64,000 nt of DNA from an uncultured Paracoccaceae bacterium (GCA_947500005.1 CANMQJ010000002.1:62001-126000), one strand, 5' to 3'; positions 15,828 to 25,016 are shown, numbered from the stretch's first letter. Translations and numbers: made by a program. Notes: generated by a model not told the origin, from the letters alone.

Positions 15828-16763
15828 ATGAGTTTCGATCTGACGCGACGCGCGGCCCTGGCTGGCGCGGCAGCACTGCCACTGGCCACCATGGCCCGCC
15901 CTTCCCTTGCCGCCTCGAATGGCGCCAGTGGCGCCGGCCTGCCCCATGCCCGCAGCTTCCAGCTGGGCGACATGACCTTGACGACACTGCTCGACGGTTC
16001 GATGCCGCGCGAGGGAGCCAAGGACATCTTTGGCGGCGGCGCCTCGGAGGAGGAGTTCGCGCAGGTCTCGCGCGAGAATTTCATCCCCGCGGACATGGCG
16101 CAGTTCTTCTTCACCCCGACGCTGGTGGAAACCGGCGGCCAGCATGTGCTCTTCGACACCGGGCTCGGCCAAGGCGGCATCCAGACGGCTTTGGCCGAGG
16201 CGGGCAAGACGCCCGAGGATATCGACATCGTCGTCATCACCCACATGCATCCCGACCATATCGGCGGCATGATGACCGGTGATGCGCCGACCTTTCCCAA
16301 TGCGCGCTATGTAACAGGTTCCGCCGAGTACGATTTCTGGTCCAAGATGGAGGCTGGCAACCGCGTCGGCGACATGGTCGCACAAAAGGTCACGCCGCTG
16401 GCCGAGAAGATGAGCTTCATCGAGGACGGGGGAGAAGTTGCGCCCGGCCTGACTGCCGTCGGGGCCTTCGGCCACACGCCTGGCCACATGGTCTATCGCA
16501 TCGAAAGCGGCGGCGAGCAGTTGATCCTGACCGCCGATCTCGCCAATCACTATGTCTGGTCTTTCGCCCATCCCGAATGGGAAGTGCAGTTCGACATGGA
16601 CAAGGCCGCCGCCACCGAGTCGCGCCGCCGCATTCTTGGCATGCTCGCCGCCGACCGGATCCCGATGATCGGCTATCACATGCCCTTCCCCGCCGCAGGG
16701 TTCGTCGAGGCGCGCGGCGACGGTTTCCGCTTCGTCCCCGTCAGCTACCAGATGATGGGCTGA
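15828..16763 (+). CDS. Tat-exported MBL-fold metallo-hydrolase
   Basis: 311-residue protein with a leader MSFDLTRRAALAGAAALPL of twin-arginine style (TRRA followed by a hydrophobic core). The metallo-beta-lactamase zinc motifs are present: THMHPDHIGG (H-x-H-x-D-H), GHTPGH and the bridging Asp in LTADLANH. The N-acyl-homoserine lactonase and other lactonase-type MBL proteins share this layout, but the substrate is not deducible. It is predicted to act in the periplasm. GGAGAG stands before the ATG at 15828. It converges with the FAD oxidoreductase gene. Confidence 0.85.
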   Translation: MSFDLTRRAALAGAAALPLATMARPSLAASNGASGAGLPHARSFQLGDMTLTTLLDGSMPREGAKDIFGGGASEEEFAQVSRENFIPADMAQFFFTPTLVETGGQHVLFDTGLGQGGIQTALAEAGKTPEDIDIVVITHMHPDHIGGMMTGDAPTFPNARYVTGSAEYDFWSKMEAGNRVGDMVAQKVTPLAEKMSFIEDGGEVAPGLTAVGAFGHTPGHMVYRIESGGEQLILTADLANHYVWSFAHPEWEVQFDMDKAAATESRRRILGMLAADRIPMIGYHMPFPAAGFVEARGDGFRFVPVSYQMMG

Positions 16764-16770
16764 GGCACAG

Positions 16771-16801
16771 GCGCCCGGATCAGTAACCCGGGTCCGGGCG
16801 C
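16771..16801. terminator. Hairpin between convergent genes
   Basis: 9-bp perfect inverted repeat GCGCCCGGA/TCCGGGCGC with a 13-nt loop, overlapping the last codons of the minus-strand gene and lying 7 bp after the plus-strand stop. No U tract, so its role as a terminator is uncertain. Confidence 0.4.
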
Positions 16802-18123
16802 ACGTCAGAGCCGTCGGTGAACCGCGACAGGCGAAAGGCCTGCGGATCGACACAAGGCGCGGCTCCGGTGACAAGGTCGGCCATCAGCCGTCCCGCACCG
16901 GGGCCGATACCGAAGCCGTGGCCCGAGAACCCGGTGGCGATGAACATCCCCGGCATCTCGTCCACGCCGGAGATCACCGGGATTGCATCCGGCGTCACGT
17001 CGATCATTCCCGCCCAGCTTTGAACGATCTCGGCCTTCTCAAGCGCGGGAAACGCCTTGCGCGCCTCGGCCCAGGCCCGGCGCAGCACCTTCTCCGAGGG
17101 AGGCGGGTCAAGCACTCGGCAGCGCTCGAAGGGCGTCACCTCCTCCGGTGCCCAATGCCGCGCCTCTCGCGCCTCCTCGGACCAGCGACGGCCCAGGCGG
17201 AATCGCAGCGACCGCCATTCGCTGGCGAACGCCGGCAGGAAGCGCCACGCAAGGCGGAAACTGTCGGGTACAAGGTCGACGACGTTTTCATGCCCGCAAG
17301 CCACGGTGTAGCCTCCGTCGGCCCGCTTTCGGATCGAGAACTCTTCCGACCACAAGGCAGGCTCGGGTCCGTCTTCGACCGCCGAACTGCGCATCACAGT
17401 ATTCAGAACCTTGAGCTGCGGCAGGAAGATACCCGCATTTCCGGCGAACAGGCGAGACCACGCGCCCCCAGCCAGAACGACCCGGTCACAGGCGACGCGG
17501 CCCCTCTCGGTCATGACGCCCGAGACCTTGCCGGCTGCCGTCTCGACACTGCGCACCGCGCAGCTCGTCATAACCGTCGCTCCGCGGTCGCGCGCGCCTT
17601 CGGCTATCGCGGGCGCTGCCCATTGCGGCTCGGCTCTCCCGTCGCCCGGCATGAGCAACGCACCCTTCAACGCCATCTCTCGTCCGGGCAGCAGCCTGTC
17701 CAACGCGTCGCCCGAGACGATCTGCGCCTCGACCTGGAAAGGCTCGAGGTTGCGCGCCCAGCGCTGGTGTTGCGCCAGTACCCGGTTCGACGCGCAGCCA
17801 AACAGAATGCCCGATTGCCGATACCCGGTCTCGCGGCCCAGCCGTGCATCCAGTCCCTGCCAGATCCGGATGGCCTCGATCATCAACGGGATCTCGCGCG
17901 GATCGCGCATGCCCAGACGCACCCAGCCCCAGTTGCGCGAGCTCTGCTCACCAGCGATCTGGCCCTTTTCGCACAGCAGAACCGAAAGGCCGCGCTCGGC
18001 CAGTTCCAGCGCCGTGGAGGTACCGATGATTCCGCCGCCGATCACGACCACGTCCACCCGTTTGGGCAACGAAAGATCGGGCGCGAAGGGAGAGGGCTTT
18101 GGCCCCGGCATCATGTGCTCCAC
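16780..18123 (-). CDS. FAD-dependent oxidoreductase of the D-amino-acid oxidase (DAO) family
   Basis: 447-residue flavoprotein. A Rossmann FAD site VVIGGGIIGTSTALELAERG begins near residue 26, followed by LCEKGQIAGEQSSRNWG, the FAD contact region of DAO/glycine-oxidase/DadA-like enzymes. The C-terminus has GMIDVTPDAIPVISGV ... IATGFSGHGFGIGPGAGRLMADLV, the second FAD-binding element. The substrate is likely a secondary or D-amino acid but cannot be specified. No leader. Gene neighbours on either side are unrelated. Confidence 0.85.
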   Translation of the reverse strand: MEHMMPGPKPSPFAPDLSLPKRVDVVVIGGGIIGTSTALELAERGLSVLLCEKGQIAGEQSSRNWGWVRLGMRDPREIPLMIEAIRIWQGLDARLGRETGYRQSGILFGCASNRVLAQHQRWARNLEPFQVEAQIVSGDALDRLLPGREMALKGALLMPGDGRAEPQWAAPAIAEGARDRGATVMTSCAVRSVETAAGKVSGVMTERGRVACDRVVLAGGAWSRLFAGNAGIFLPQLKVLNTVMRSSAVEDGPEPALWSEEFSIRKRADGGYTVACGHENVVDLVPDSFRLAWRFLPAFASEWRSLRFRLGRRWSEEAREARHWAPEEVTPFERCRVLDPPPSEKVLRRAWAEARKAFPALEKAEIVQSWAGMIDVTPDAIPVISGVDEMPGMFIATGFSGHGFGIGPGAGRLMADLVTGAAPCVDPQAFRLSRFTDGSDVRPDPGY

Positions 18124-18248
18124 GGATCGTTACAGACAGAGCAGGAATACCGTTGCCTCCCCTGGAACAAAGCCCAATTCGATCCTTCGTGCCTGCAAGC
18201 GGATGCGACTGTGGCCCGCGCGCCATGCCTCGCGCCCGGAACGTTACG

Positions 18249-18797
18249 TTACCCTTGACGCAGGCGCTCGGCCAGGCGGTCGAACGGATCCTCAAGCATC
18301 TTCTCGGGCAGCTTGTGCGGCTCGCCGGCAAAGAGATCCGTGACCCGCTCGCGAAGCGCCGCCAAGCGCGCCAGGGGCTGAGCCGCGCGTTTTCCCGCCA
18401 GCGCGCGCAGCCGCTCGGACCCCAGCACCAGCCAGGCGCCTCCAAGGGAGAGCACGGCCAAGAGGAGGAAGGCGGGCAGGAGCAGCGGAAAAGCCACCAG
18501 CGCCGCAAGCGCCGCGATCGCGGCACTCAGCTTCAAGCTCGGGCCGCGGCGCGCGGGCCGAGCCCCCCCTGCCTTCGCGCGCCGCGCGCCCTTGCGCAGA
18601 GGCATCCGACGCTCCGCCGGCGCACTTGACGCTCCTCTCGACGCGTTTCGTTCGGGCCCCCGCTCCACCCCTGCCGTTTCGCGCAGGAGCGATTTCACCG
18701 CCATTTCCGTCTCCGCGTCGTCATAAACGCGCGCGGGGGATTTCAGAGGCTCCACCCCCGGTTTTCCGTATAGCGATCCGTATTCCGCATAGGACAT
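18249..18797 (-). CDS. Conserved hypothetical membrane protein
   Basis: 182-residue protein: a polar, Arg-rich N-terminal half (about 90 residues, likely disordered), then one long hydrophobic region (about residues 92-130) that may form two adjacent helices, then a charged helical tail ending LEDPFDRLAERLRQG. No recognised domain. The start MSYAEYGSLYGKP at 18797 is chosen over an upstream in-frame start seven codons earlier because it begins the conserved-looking N-terminus. Confidence 0.6.
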   Translation of the reverse strand: MSYAEYGSLYGKPGVEPLKSPARVYDDAETEMAVKSLLRETAGVERGPERNASRGASSAPAERRMPLRKGARRAKAGGARPARRGPSLKLSAAIAALAALVAFPLLLPAFLLLAVLSLGGAWLVLGSERLRALAGKRAAQPLARLAALRERVTDLFAGEPHKLPEKMLEDPFDRLAERLRQG

Positions 18798-18919
18798 TCT
18801 TGGTACCCCTTGTGCCAATTGTCACAAACAGGCCGGGTTCGCCCCCGCTTCGCCGCAGCCTTGCCCCGAATGTGCCACATTTGGGCGCGGGACCAGACTC
18901 CGGCGCGGGAAAAAATGGA

Positions 18920-20578
18920 TCAGGAAGGGTCGCGCCAGCGGTTCACGATGGGATAGCGGCGGTCCAGCCAGAAGGCATGCTTGGTCAGCCGCGCACCGGG
19001 CGCCGACTGGAAGCGCTTGTATTCGCTGATATAAATCAAATTTTCGACCTTTTTGACCGTCTCGCGGTCAAAGCCCAGCGCGACCGCCTCGGCCACCGAT
19101 CCGTCACGATCGACCAGTGTTTCCAGAATGGCATCCAATGCCGGGTAGTCGGGCAGACTGTCGCTGTCCTTCTGGTCCGCGCGCAATTCAGCACTGGGCG
19201 GTTTCTGGATCACGCGGGGTGGAATCACCTCGCTCGCCGGTCCCATCATCCAGTCGCGGTGATGGCTGTTGCGCCAGCGGCAGGTCTCGAAGACGCGGGT
19301 CTTGTAGAGATCCTTGATCGGGTTATAGCCGCCCGCCATGTCGCCATAGATCGTGGCATAGCCCACGGCGACCTCGGACTTGTTGCCGGTGGTCAAGAGC
19401 ATCTCGCCGAACTTGTTCGACAGCGCCATCAGCAGCAGCCCGCGCAGGCGGGACTGGATGTTCTCCTCGGTCAGCCCGGGCTCGGTCCCTCCGAAAAGCG
19501 GCGCCAGCGTGTTTGTCACGGCGTCGCGTGCTTCGGAAATTGGGACATAGTCGTAGCGAACGCCCAGCGCCTTGGCGACGCCTTCGGCATCCTCCAGCGA
19601 CTCGGCGCTGGTATATTCCGAGGGCAGCATCACGCAGCGGACGTTCTCGGCCCCCAGCGCATCCACCGCGATGGCCGCGACCAGCGCGGAGTCGACACCG
19701 CCCGAGAGCCCCAGAAGCACTTTGCGGAAGCCGGTCTTGGCCATGTAGTCGCGCAAGCTTTGCACCATGACACGGTAATCCTGCTCCCACTCGTCGGGAT
19801 AGGCCGCGATCTCGCCCGGCACGATGCGCCAGCCATCCGCCCCGCGCTCCAGATCGACATGAGTCACCGTCTCATCGAAGACCGGCATGCGAAAGGCCAG
19901 CGACCCGCTGGGATTCAGCCCGAAGCTGCCGCCGTCGAATACCTGGTCGTCCTGCCCGCCCACCATGTTGAGGTAGATGAGCGGCAGACCCGTCTCGACC
20001 ACCCGCGCCACCATATGGTTGACGCGCACATCGTGCTTGTGCCGGTAATAGGGCGATCCGTTGGGCACCAACAGGAACTCGGCCCCCGTCTCGGCCAGTG
20101 TCTCGGCCACGTCCGGATGCCAGCTGTCCTCGCAGATCGGAGAGCCCACGCGCACGTTGCCCACGGCGTAAGGCCCGCCCAGCGGCCCAGCGTCAAAGAT
20201 GCGGACCTCGTCGAAAACCGTTTCGTTCGGCAACTCATGCTTGAAGACCTTGGCCGCGATCCGCCCGTCCTTGCAGATCATGTAGGCATTGTAGAGCTTG
20301 CCGCCCTCGGCCCAGGGTCCACCCACCGCCAGGGCAGGGCCATCCGCGCAATCGCGCGCCAGCGCCTCGACCGCGTCCATCGCGGCCCGATGAAAGGCAT
20401 GCTTCATCACAAGGTCCTGCGCGTTGTACCCGGTTATGAACATTTCGGTCATGGCAACGAGGTCCGCGCCCGCGTCATGCCCCGCTTGCCACGCGGCGCG
20501 CGCCTTGGCCGCGTTACCGTCGATGTCGCCGACCACCGGGTCGAGCTGTGCCAGAGTGATGCGGAAACGCTCGGCCAT
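18920..20578 (-). CDS. nadE: Glutamine-dependent NAD+ synthase (NadE)
   Basis: 552-residue two-domain enzyme that amidates deamido-NAD using glutamine. Residues 1-270 form a nitrilase-fold glutaminase with the Glu-Lys-Cys triad (E45 in TEMFITG, K113 in FKHELPN, C149 in SPICEDSWH). Residues 280-552 form the ATP-pyrophosphatase synthase domain, with the P-loop LSGGVDSALVA at 291-301, then TTGNKSEVAVGYATIYGDMAGG-type sequence in which substrate binds. Length and order are normal. The ATG at 20578 has a GGGGGC-type weak site. It completes the pathway begun by nadD at the left edge. Confidence 0.95.
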   Translation of the reverse strand: MAERFRITLAQLDPVVGDIDGNAAKARAAWQAGHDAGADLVAMTEMFITGYNAQDLVMKHAFHRAAMDAVEALARDCADGPALAVGGPWAEGGKLYNAYMICKDGRIAAKVFKHELPNETVFDEVRIFDAGPLGGPYAVGNVRVGSPICEDSWHPDVAETLAETGAEFLLVPNGSPYYRHKHDVRVNHMVARVVETGLPLIYLNMVGGQDDQVFDGGSFGLNPSGSLAFRMPVFDETVTHVDLERGADGWRIVPGEIAAYPDEWEQDYRVMVQSLRDYMAKTGFRKVLLGLSGGVDSALVAAIAVDALGAENVRCVMLPSEYTSAESLEDAEGVAKALGVRYDYVPISEARDAVTNTLAPLFGGTEPGLTEENIQSRLRGLLLMALSNKFGEMLLTTGNKSEVAVGYATIYGDMAGGYNPIKDLYKTRVFETCRWRNSHHRDWMMGPASEVIPPRVIQKPPSAELRADQKDSDSLPDYPALDAILETLVDRDGSVAEAVALGFDRETVKKVENLIYISEYKRFQSAPGARLTKHAFWLDRRYPIVNRWRDPS

Positions 20579-20743
20579 GCCGCCCCCTTGTGCCAGAACT
20601 TCCCGCCCGATTTAGCAGATCGCGCCCCGAGGAAAAGGCAAATGCGCCAAAAGACGTTGCCCCTTCCTGCCCGGTGCCGTAATTTCACCCTACCGCGCGG
20701 AATGACGGCGGCCAGACGGCATCACGGGCAGACAGGGGCAGTC

Positions 20744-22156
20744 ATGCACAAGTTCCAAGCACTTATCGCGGCAGCGGCCGTCTTGGCCATGACCGGAGCT
20801 GCACTCGCGCAGGACGGCCAGGTCCTCACCACCGAGGACGATATCGGGGGCGTCTACGAGGGGACGTTCCGCGGCGGCCTCCAGCACGGGACCGGCACCT
20901 ACCGGTTGCCGAACGGCTATGAATATACCGGCGAATGGGTCGATGGAGAGATCCGCGGCCGCGGCGTCGCGCGTTTTCCCAACGGCTCGGTCTACGAGGG
21001 CGAATTCGCCAAGGGCAAACCGCATGGCATCGGCAAGATCACCTTTGCCGATGGCGGCACGTACGAGGGCGAATGGTCAGAGGGCGTGATCAACGGCCAG
21101 GGTATTGCCGTCTATGCCAACGGCGTCCGCTACGAGGGTGGCTTCCGCAATGCCCAGCACCATGGCCAGGGCGTGATGACCAGCCCCGGCGGCTATGTCT
21201 ACGAAGGCGACTGGACGGACGGCCAGAAGGAAGGCAGCGCCAAGATCACCTACCCCGACGGCGCCGTCTACGAGGGCGAGGTCAAGGGCGGCCAGCGCCA
21301 CGGCGAGGGCACGCTCGAACTGCCCGATGGGCTGATCTATGTCGGCACATGGATCGACGGCCAGATCGAGGGCGAAGGCCGCCTGACCCAGCCCAACGGC
21401 GATGTCTACGAGGGCGAGCTTGTCGCCGGCCGGCGCGAAGGTCTGGGCCGCGTCACCTATGCCAACGGCGATGTCTACGAGGGCGCGTTTCTCGACGACC
21501 GCCGCCATGGCCAAGGAACCTTCATCGGCACCGATGGCTATCGTTATACCGGCGACTGGGCAGACGGTCAGATCGAGGGAACCGGCCGTGTCACCTATCC
21601 CGACGGGTCCGTCTACGAAGGCGAATTTCGCGACGATCTGGCTGATGGAACGGGCAAGATCACCTATCCCGACGGCTCCACCTACGAGGGCCAATGGGTG
21701 GCCGGCGTGATCGATGGCGAGGGGGTCGCGCGCTATGCCAACGGCATCGTCTACGAAGGCGAATTCCGCAATGCCAAGAACCACGGGCAGGGCGTGATGA
21801 CCTATGCCGACGGCTACCGCTACGAGGGCGAGTGGCAGGACGGTGTGCGGCATGGCCAGGGCAAGGCCACCTACCCCGACGGGTCGGTCTATACCGGGGA
21901 ATACGTGGACGGCCAACGGCAGGGCGAGGGCGAGATCGTGATGGCCGACGGGTTCAAGTATTCCGGCCAGTGGGAAGGCGGCAAGATCAGCGGCCAGGGC
22001 ACCGCGACATACGCGAATGGCGATGTCTACGAGGGCCAGTTCCGCAATGGCAAGCGGCAGGGCGAAGGGACCATGCGTTACGCCTCGGGACAGGAGGAAA
22101 GCGGGACCTGGGACAACGGCGCGCTGGACCGCGAGGAGACGCAGAACGGCGGCTGA
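20744..22156 (+). CDS. Exported MORN-repeat protein (18 repeats)
   Basis: 470-residue protein with a signal peptide (MHKFQALIAAAAVLAMTGAALA, cleavage after residue 22) and a body made almost wholly of 23-residue MORN repeats from residue 38 to 451: 18 full copies of the form Y-E-G-x-W/F-x(4)-HG-x-G-x(4)-P/A-x-G, plus one degenerate end. Repeats 1-9 align one-to-one with repeats 10-18, so the array is a duplicated block of nine. MORN arrays fold as an extended beta-sheet and in other systems bind lipids or act as scaffolds; here the protein should be periplasmic or surface exposed. The ATG at 20744 begins the signal peptide. No catalytic domain is attached. Confidence 0.88.
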   Translation: MHKFQALIAAAAVLAMTGAALAQDGQVLTTEDDIGGVYEGTFRGGLQHGTGTYRLPNGYEYTGEWVDGEIRGRGVARFPNGSVYEGEFAKGKPHGIGKITFADGGTYEGEWSEGVINGQGIAVYANGVRYEGGFRNAQHHGQGVMTSPGGYVYEGDWTDGQKEGSAKITYPDGAVYEGEVKGGQRHGEGTLELPDGLIYVGTWIDGQIEGEGRLTQPNGDVYEGELVAGRREGLGRVTYANGDVYEGAFLDDRRHGQGTFIGTDGYRYTGDWADGQIEGTGRVTYPDGSVYEGEFRDDLADGTGKITYPDGSTYEGQWVAGVIDGEGVARYANGIVYEGEFRNAKNHGQGVMTYADGYRYEGEWQDGVRHGQGKATYPDGSVYTGEYVDGQRQGEGEIVMADGFKYSGQWEGGKISGQGTATYANGDVYEGQFRNGKRQGEGTMRYASGQEESGTWDNGALDREETQNGG

Positions 22157-22208
22157 GCGGTTCGGCGGTCGGGCTGAACCGGACCCTGGTACAGAAATTC
22201 AGCGCGTT

Positions 22209-22256
22209 TTGACCGTTTTGTACAGCGTTTCCGGGGCCGATTGACCGTTTTGTACA
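22209..22256 (-). repeat. Paired direct repeats, 32-nt period (locus 2)
   Basis: TTGACCGTTTTGTACA at 22209-22224 and at 22241-22256, the reverse complement of the pair at 5891-5940, with the same 32-nt start-to-start period and a related GC-rich spacer. It lies between the convergent MORN gene and TetR gene, 18 bp beyond the TetR stop codon. Confidence 0.85.
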
Positions 22257-22274
22257 AACTCCGGCGACCCGATC

Positions 22275-22898
22275 TCAGCCGATCTGGGGAACCGGGTGCG
22301 ACGCGCCCTCGAAGGCGATGCGGAAGAACCGGTCGGCCAGATCGGTCGGGCGTGTGCCCGCCACGCGGGGCCATTCGAGGGTCCAGTTCATCATCCCGAT
22401 CAGGGCGAAGCGGAGCGTCATCAGGTCCACATCCGCGGCGATGAGACCCGCGCCGCGCGCCGTTTCCAGCAGGTCGATCCAGACCGCCTCGTATTCCTCG
22501 CGCACGCTGCGCAGCCGCTGGCGGATGTCGGCGGGGACATGTGGGAAGCACCGGATATGGGCCGAGGCGTAATCGCTTTTGTCATGAAGTGTCGTGAGAT
22601 GCACCTCCATCGCCAGCCGGACCCGGTCGAGCGGAGAGGCGTCCGCCGCCTGGTCGAGCGCATCGCGCACGCGGGCCTGAACCCGCCGGACACCCTCGGT
22701 CATGACCTGTTCGATCAGCGCGTCCTTGCCGTCGAAATGATAGTAGAGGCTGCCCGCCTTCATGTCGCAGGCCTGCGCGATGTCGCGCAGCGAGGTGTCG
22801 CCATAGCCGTTCCGCACCAGAAGCCGCGCGGTCCGTTCGAGGATCATCCTGCGGGACACGTCCCTGAGCTTTTCGTCCTTGCGGCGGGCCTGGGCCAT
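22275..22898 (-). CDS. TetR/AcrR-family transcriptional regulator (1)
   Basis: 207-residue regulator with an N-terminal helix-turn-helix (ARLLVRNGYGDTSLRDIAQACDMKAGSLYYHFDGKDAL) and a C-terminal ligand-binding domain resembling the TetR_C_33/fatty-acid-type group (PHVPADIRQRLRSVREEYEAVWIDLLETA). GAGGAGG lies 9 nt before the ATG at 22898. It diverges from a second TetR gene and the catabolic operon at 23-40 kb, so it may control part of that operon. Ligand unknown, though an acyl-CoA would fit. Confidence 0.85.
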   Translation of the reverse strand: MAQARRKDEKLRDVSRRMILERTARLLVRNGYGDTSLRDIAQACDMKAGSLYYHFDGKDALIEQVMTEGVRRVQARVRDALDQAADASPLDRVRLAMEVHLTTLHDKSDYASAHIRCFPHVPADIRQRLRSVREEYEAVWIDLLETARGAGLIAADVDLMTLRFALIGMMNWTLEWPRVAGTRPTDLADRFFRIAFEGASHPVPQIG

Positions 22899-23137
22899 GC
22901 GCCTCGTCCTCCTCGTGCAGCCTGGGCGATCCCTTAATCCGAACCAGGCCCGAGGGGCAAGCCGCGGCCGGCGAAAGGCGCGAATCGTCGCGCCGGGGGG
23001 CGCTGGGTCTCTGCCTCGTACAAGTCGGCCAGCTGTGGAGATTTTGGCCAAGGTCGCACCGGAACATCATATTTTACATATTACTTCAGAGACTTGACTT
23101 CATGTTTTGTCACGCGACCACGGGGTCACCTTTGTGA

Positions 23138-23179
23138 TTGACGGGTGGCGGCGCCAAAAATTATAACAGTTGTTAGAAT
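23138..23179 (+). promoter_or_regulatory. Sigma-70-type promoter overlapped by a 20-bp operator dyad
   Basis: -35 TTGACG (23138-23143) and -10 TATAAC (23162-23167) spaced 18 bp. The -10 lies inside the near-perfect palindrome ATTATAACA-GT-TGTTAGAAT (23160-23179; one mismatched pair), which ends 16 bp before the TetR start codon at 23196. The arrangement predicts autorepression and control of the downstream operon. Confidence 0.6.
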
Positions 23180-23195
23180 TATCGAGGCCCGGACC

Positions 23196-23840
23196 ATGTG
23201 GAACGAAGCCATCCCCGACCGTTCGACGCAGCAGGCGCTCAAGCGCAAGGCGATCCTTCGGGCGGCGGCAACGATCTTTTCCCGCCAGGGCAGCCACGGG
23301 GCGACGCTGGAGGATGTGGCCGCGAGCCTCGGTGTCTCGAAGGCGGCGCTCTACCGCTACGTCCTGAACAAGAACGACCTGATCCTTGCCTGCCAGGAGG
23401 AAGCGCTGGAAATCGCCGACCGCGCGCTGACCCGGGGCGAGGACGAGGGGACCGATGCGCTGGAGAAGATCCGGATCGGGCTGACCCTCTACCTGGTCGC
23501 GATGATGGAGGAGATGGGCGTTCCCGCGCTGATCCTGGAGGAGAACGCGCTGCACGGGGACGAGGCCGAGCGGACCTATGAGAAGCGCGACGCCTACGAG
23601 ATCCGGATGCGGCGGCTGGTGGCGGAGGGTCAGGCCGACGGCTCGATCGTCGCGGTGGAGCCGAAGGTGGCGGTCTTCATGCTGCTGGGTTCGATCCACT
23701 GGGTCGCCAAGTGGTACCGGCCCGAAGGCGCCTGGAGTCCCGAGGACGTGGCCGAGGGGATCGTGGGGCTTGCCACCCGCGCGCTCGATACGCGACCCGC
23801 CGCCGCGCTGCCGGCAATGCCAGACACCACAACTCACTGA
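23196..23840 (+). CDS. TetR/AcrR-family transcriptional regulator (2)
   Basis: 214-residue regulator: N-terminal HTH (ATIFSRQGSHGATLEDVAASLGVSKAALYRYVLNKNDLI) and a C-terminal helical domain (TLYLVAMMEEMG ... YEIRMRRLVAEGQADGSI) similar to regulators of fatty-acid and branched-acid degradation. It is the first gene of the plus-strand catabolic run and lies 12 bp before an acyl-CoA dehydrogenase gene. A dyad overlapping its promoter -10 suggests it controls itself and the operon, most likely responding to an acyl-CoA intermediate. Confidence 0.87.
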   Translation: MWNEAIPDRSTQQALKRKAILRAAATIFSRQGSHGATLEDVAASLGVSKAALYRYVLNKNDLILACQEEALEIADRALTRGEDEGTDALEKIRIGLTLYLVAMMEEMGVPALILEENALHGDEAERTYEKRDAYEIRMRRLVAEGQADGSIVAVEPKVAVFMLLGSIHWVAKWYRPEGAWSPEDVAEGIVGLATRALDTRPAAALPAMPDTTTH

Positions 23841-23852
23841 AGGTCAAGCAAC

Positions 23853-25016
23853 ATGCATTTCGATCTGAGCCCCGAGCAGAAAGAGCTTCAGCAGACGATC
23901 CACGATTTCGCTCAGGCCGAGATCGCCCCGATCGCCGAAGAGCTTGACCGCAAGGGGGAATTCCCGGTGGACCTGTTTCGGCGGGTCGGCGAGATGGGGG
24001 TGATGGCGATCCCCTTTCCCGAGGAGCTGGGCGGCATGGGGCTGGGCGTCTTCGAGGCCGCGCTGGCCATAGAGGCGCTGGCGCGGGCGGACCAGTCCAT
24101 CGCCGTCTCGACGATGGTGTCGATGGCGACGGGGCTGACCGTCTCGCGGTTCGGGACCGAGGAACAGAAGCGCAAATGGCTGCCCGAGATCGTGTCGGGG
24201 CAGAAGATCTGCTCCATCGCCGGCACCGAGCCGGGGGCCGGGTCCGATACCGGCGGGTTCACCACGCGGGCCACGCAGCTGGGCAACGGGCAATGGTCGC
24301 TGAACGGAGAGAAGGCCTATATCACAAATGCGGGCACGCCGATCTCGCTGTTCACGCTGATCCTGGCGATCACCTCTCCCAAGGACGAGGAGCGCAAGAA
24401 ATTCTCGCTGTTCCTGACGCCCAACGACGCGCCCGGCTATAGCCGTGGCAATGGCTATCACAAGATGGGCTGGCGCAGTTCGGACACGCGGCAGCTCTAT
24501 CTCGACGATTGCCAGCTGGGCGAGGAGGCCATCGTGGGCACGCTGCATGGCGGCCGCCACCTGCTGCACAAGGGATACCAGGCGGCGCGGCTGTGGCTGT
24601 CGGCCTGTTCGCTGGGCCTGGCGCAGGCCAGCCTGGACCATGCGCTGAGCTATGCCAAGGAGCGGCAGGCCTTTGGCGGGTCGCTGGGCCAACGCCAGCT
24701 GATTCAGCAGATGATCGCGCAGATGGCGCTGAAGGTGGATATGGCCCGGCTGCTGACCTATCGCGCGGCCTGGCAGATCGATCAGGGAATCGACGATCTG
24801 GGCGCGCTGTCCATGGCCAAGCTGGGCGCGACCGAGATCGGGACCGAGGTGGCGAACATGGCGGTGCAGGTGCATGGCGGATGGGGTTTCATGGATGACT
24901 GCCCGCCGTCGCGATACCTGCGCGACAACCGGATCTGCACGATCGGGGACGGGTCGAGCCAGATCCAGACGATGCTGATCGCGCGGGCCTGCGGGCTTGA
25001 CGTGGATTTCACCTGA
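23853..25016 (+). CDS. Acyl-CoA dehydrogenase (1)
   Basis: 387-residue flavoenzyme introducing an alpha,beta double bond in an acyl-CoA. It has the standard layout: helical N-terminal domain (MHFDLSPEQKELQQTIHDFA), beta-barrel with the FAD motif CSIAGTEPGAGSDTGGFTTRA and NGEKAYITNAG, and C-terminal helical domain with RQAFGGSLGQRQLIQ and QVHGGWGFMDDCPPSRYLRDNRICTIGDGSSQIQ in family order. Glycine in the GDGSSQIQ position replaces the more usual EGTSEIQ. First enzyme gene of the long catabolic run. ATG at 23853. Confidence 0.9.
   Translation: MHFDLSPEQKELQQTIHDFAQAEIAPIAEELDRKGEFPVDLFRRVGEMGVMAIPFPEELGGMGLGVFEAALAIEALARADQSIAVSTMVSMATGLTVSRFGTEEQKRKWLPEIVSGQKICSIAGTEPGAGSDTGGFTTRATQLGNGQWSLNGEKAYITNAGTPISLFTLILAITSPKDEERKKFSLFLTPNDAPGYSRGNGYHKMGWRSSDTRQLYLDDCQLGEEAIVGTLHGGRHLLHKGYQAARLWLSACSLGLAQASLDHALSYAKERQAFGGSLGQRQLIQQMIAQMALKVDMARLLTYRAAWQIDQGIDDLGALSMAKLGATEIGTEVANMAVQVHGGWGFMDDCPPSRYLRDNRICTIGDGSSQIQTMLIARACGLDVDFT

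Noticed and set aside
18626..20743. 700-codon extension in front of the MORN protein
   Set aside because: The upstream part is antisense to nadE and the 18.2-kb gene. The signal peptide at 20744 marks the real start.
20855..22120. Regular DNA repetition that could mimic a CRISPR or satellite array
   Set aside because: The period is 69 bp, codon-phased and encodes MORN repeats; it is a protein repeat, not an array.
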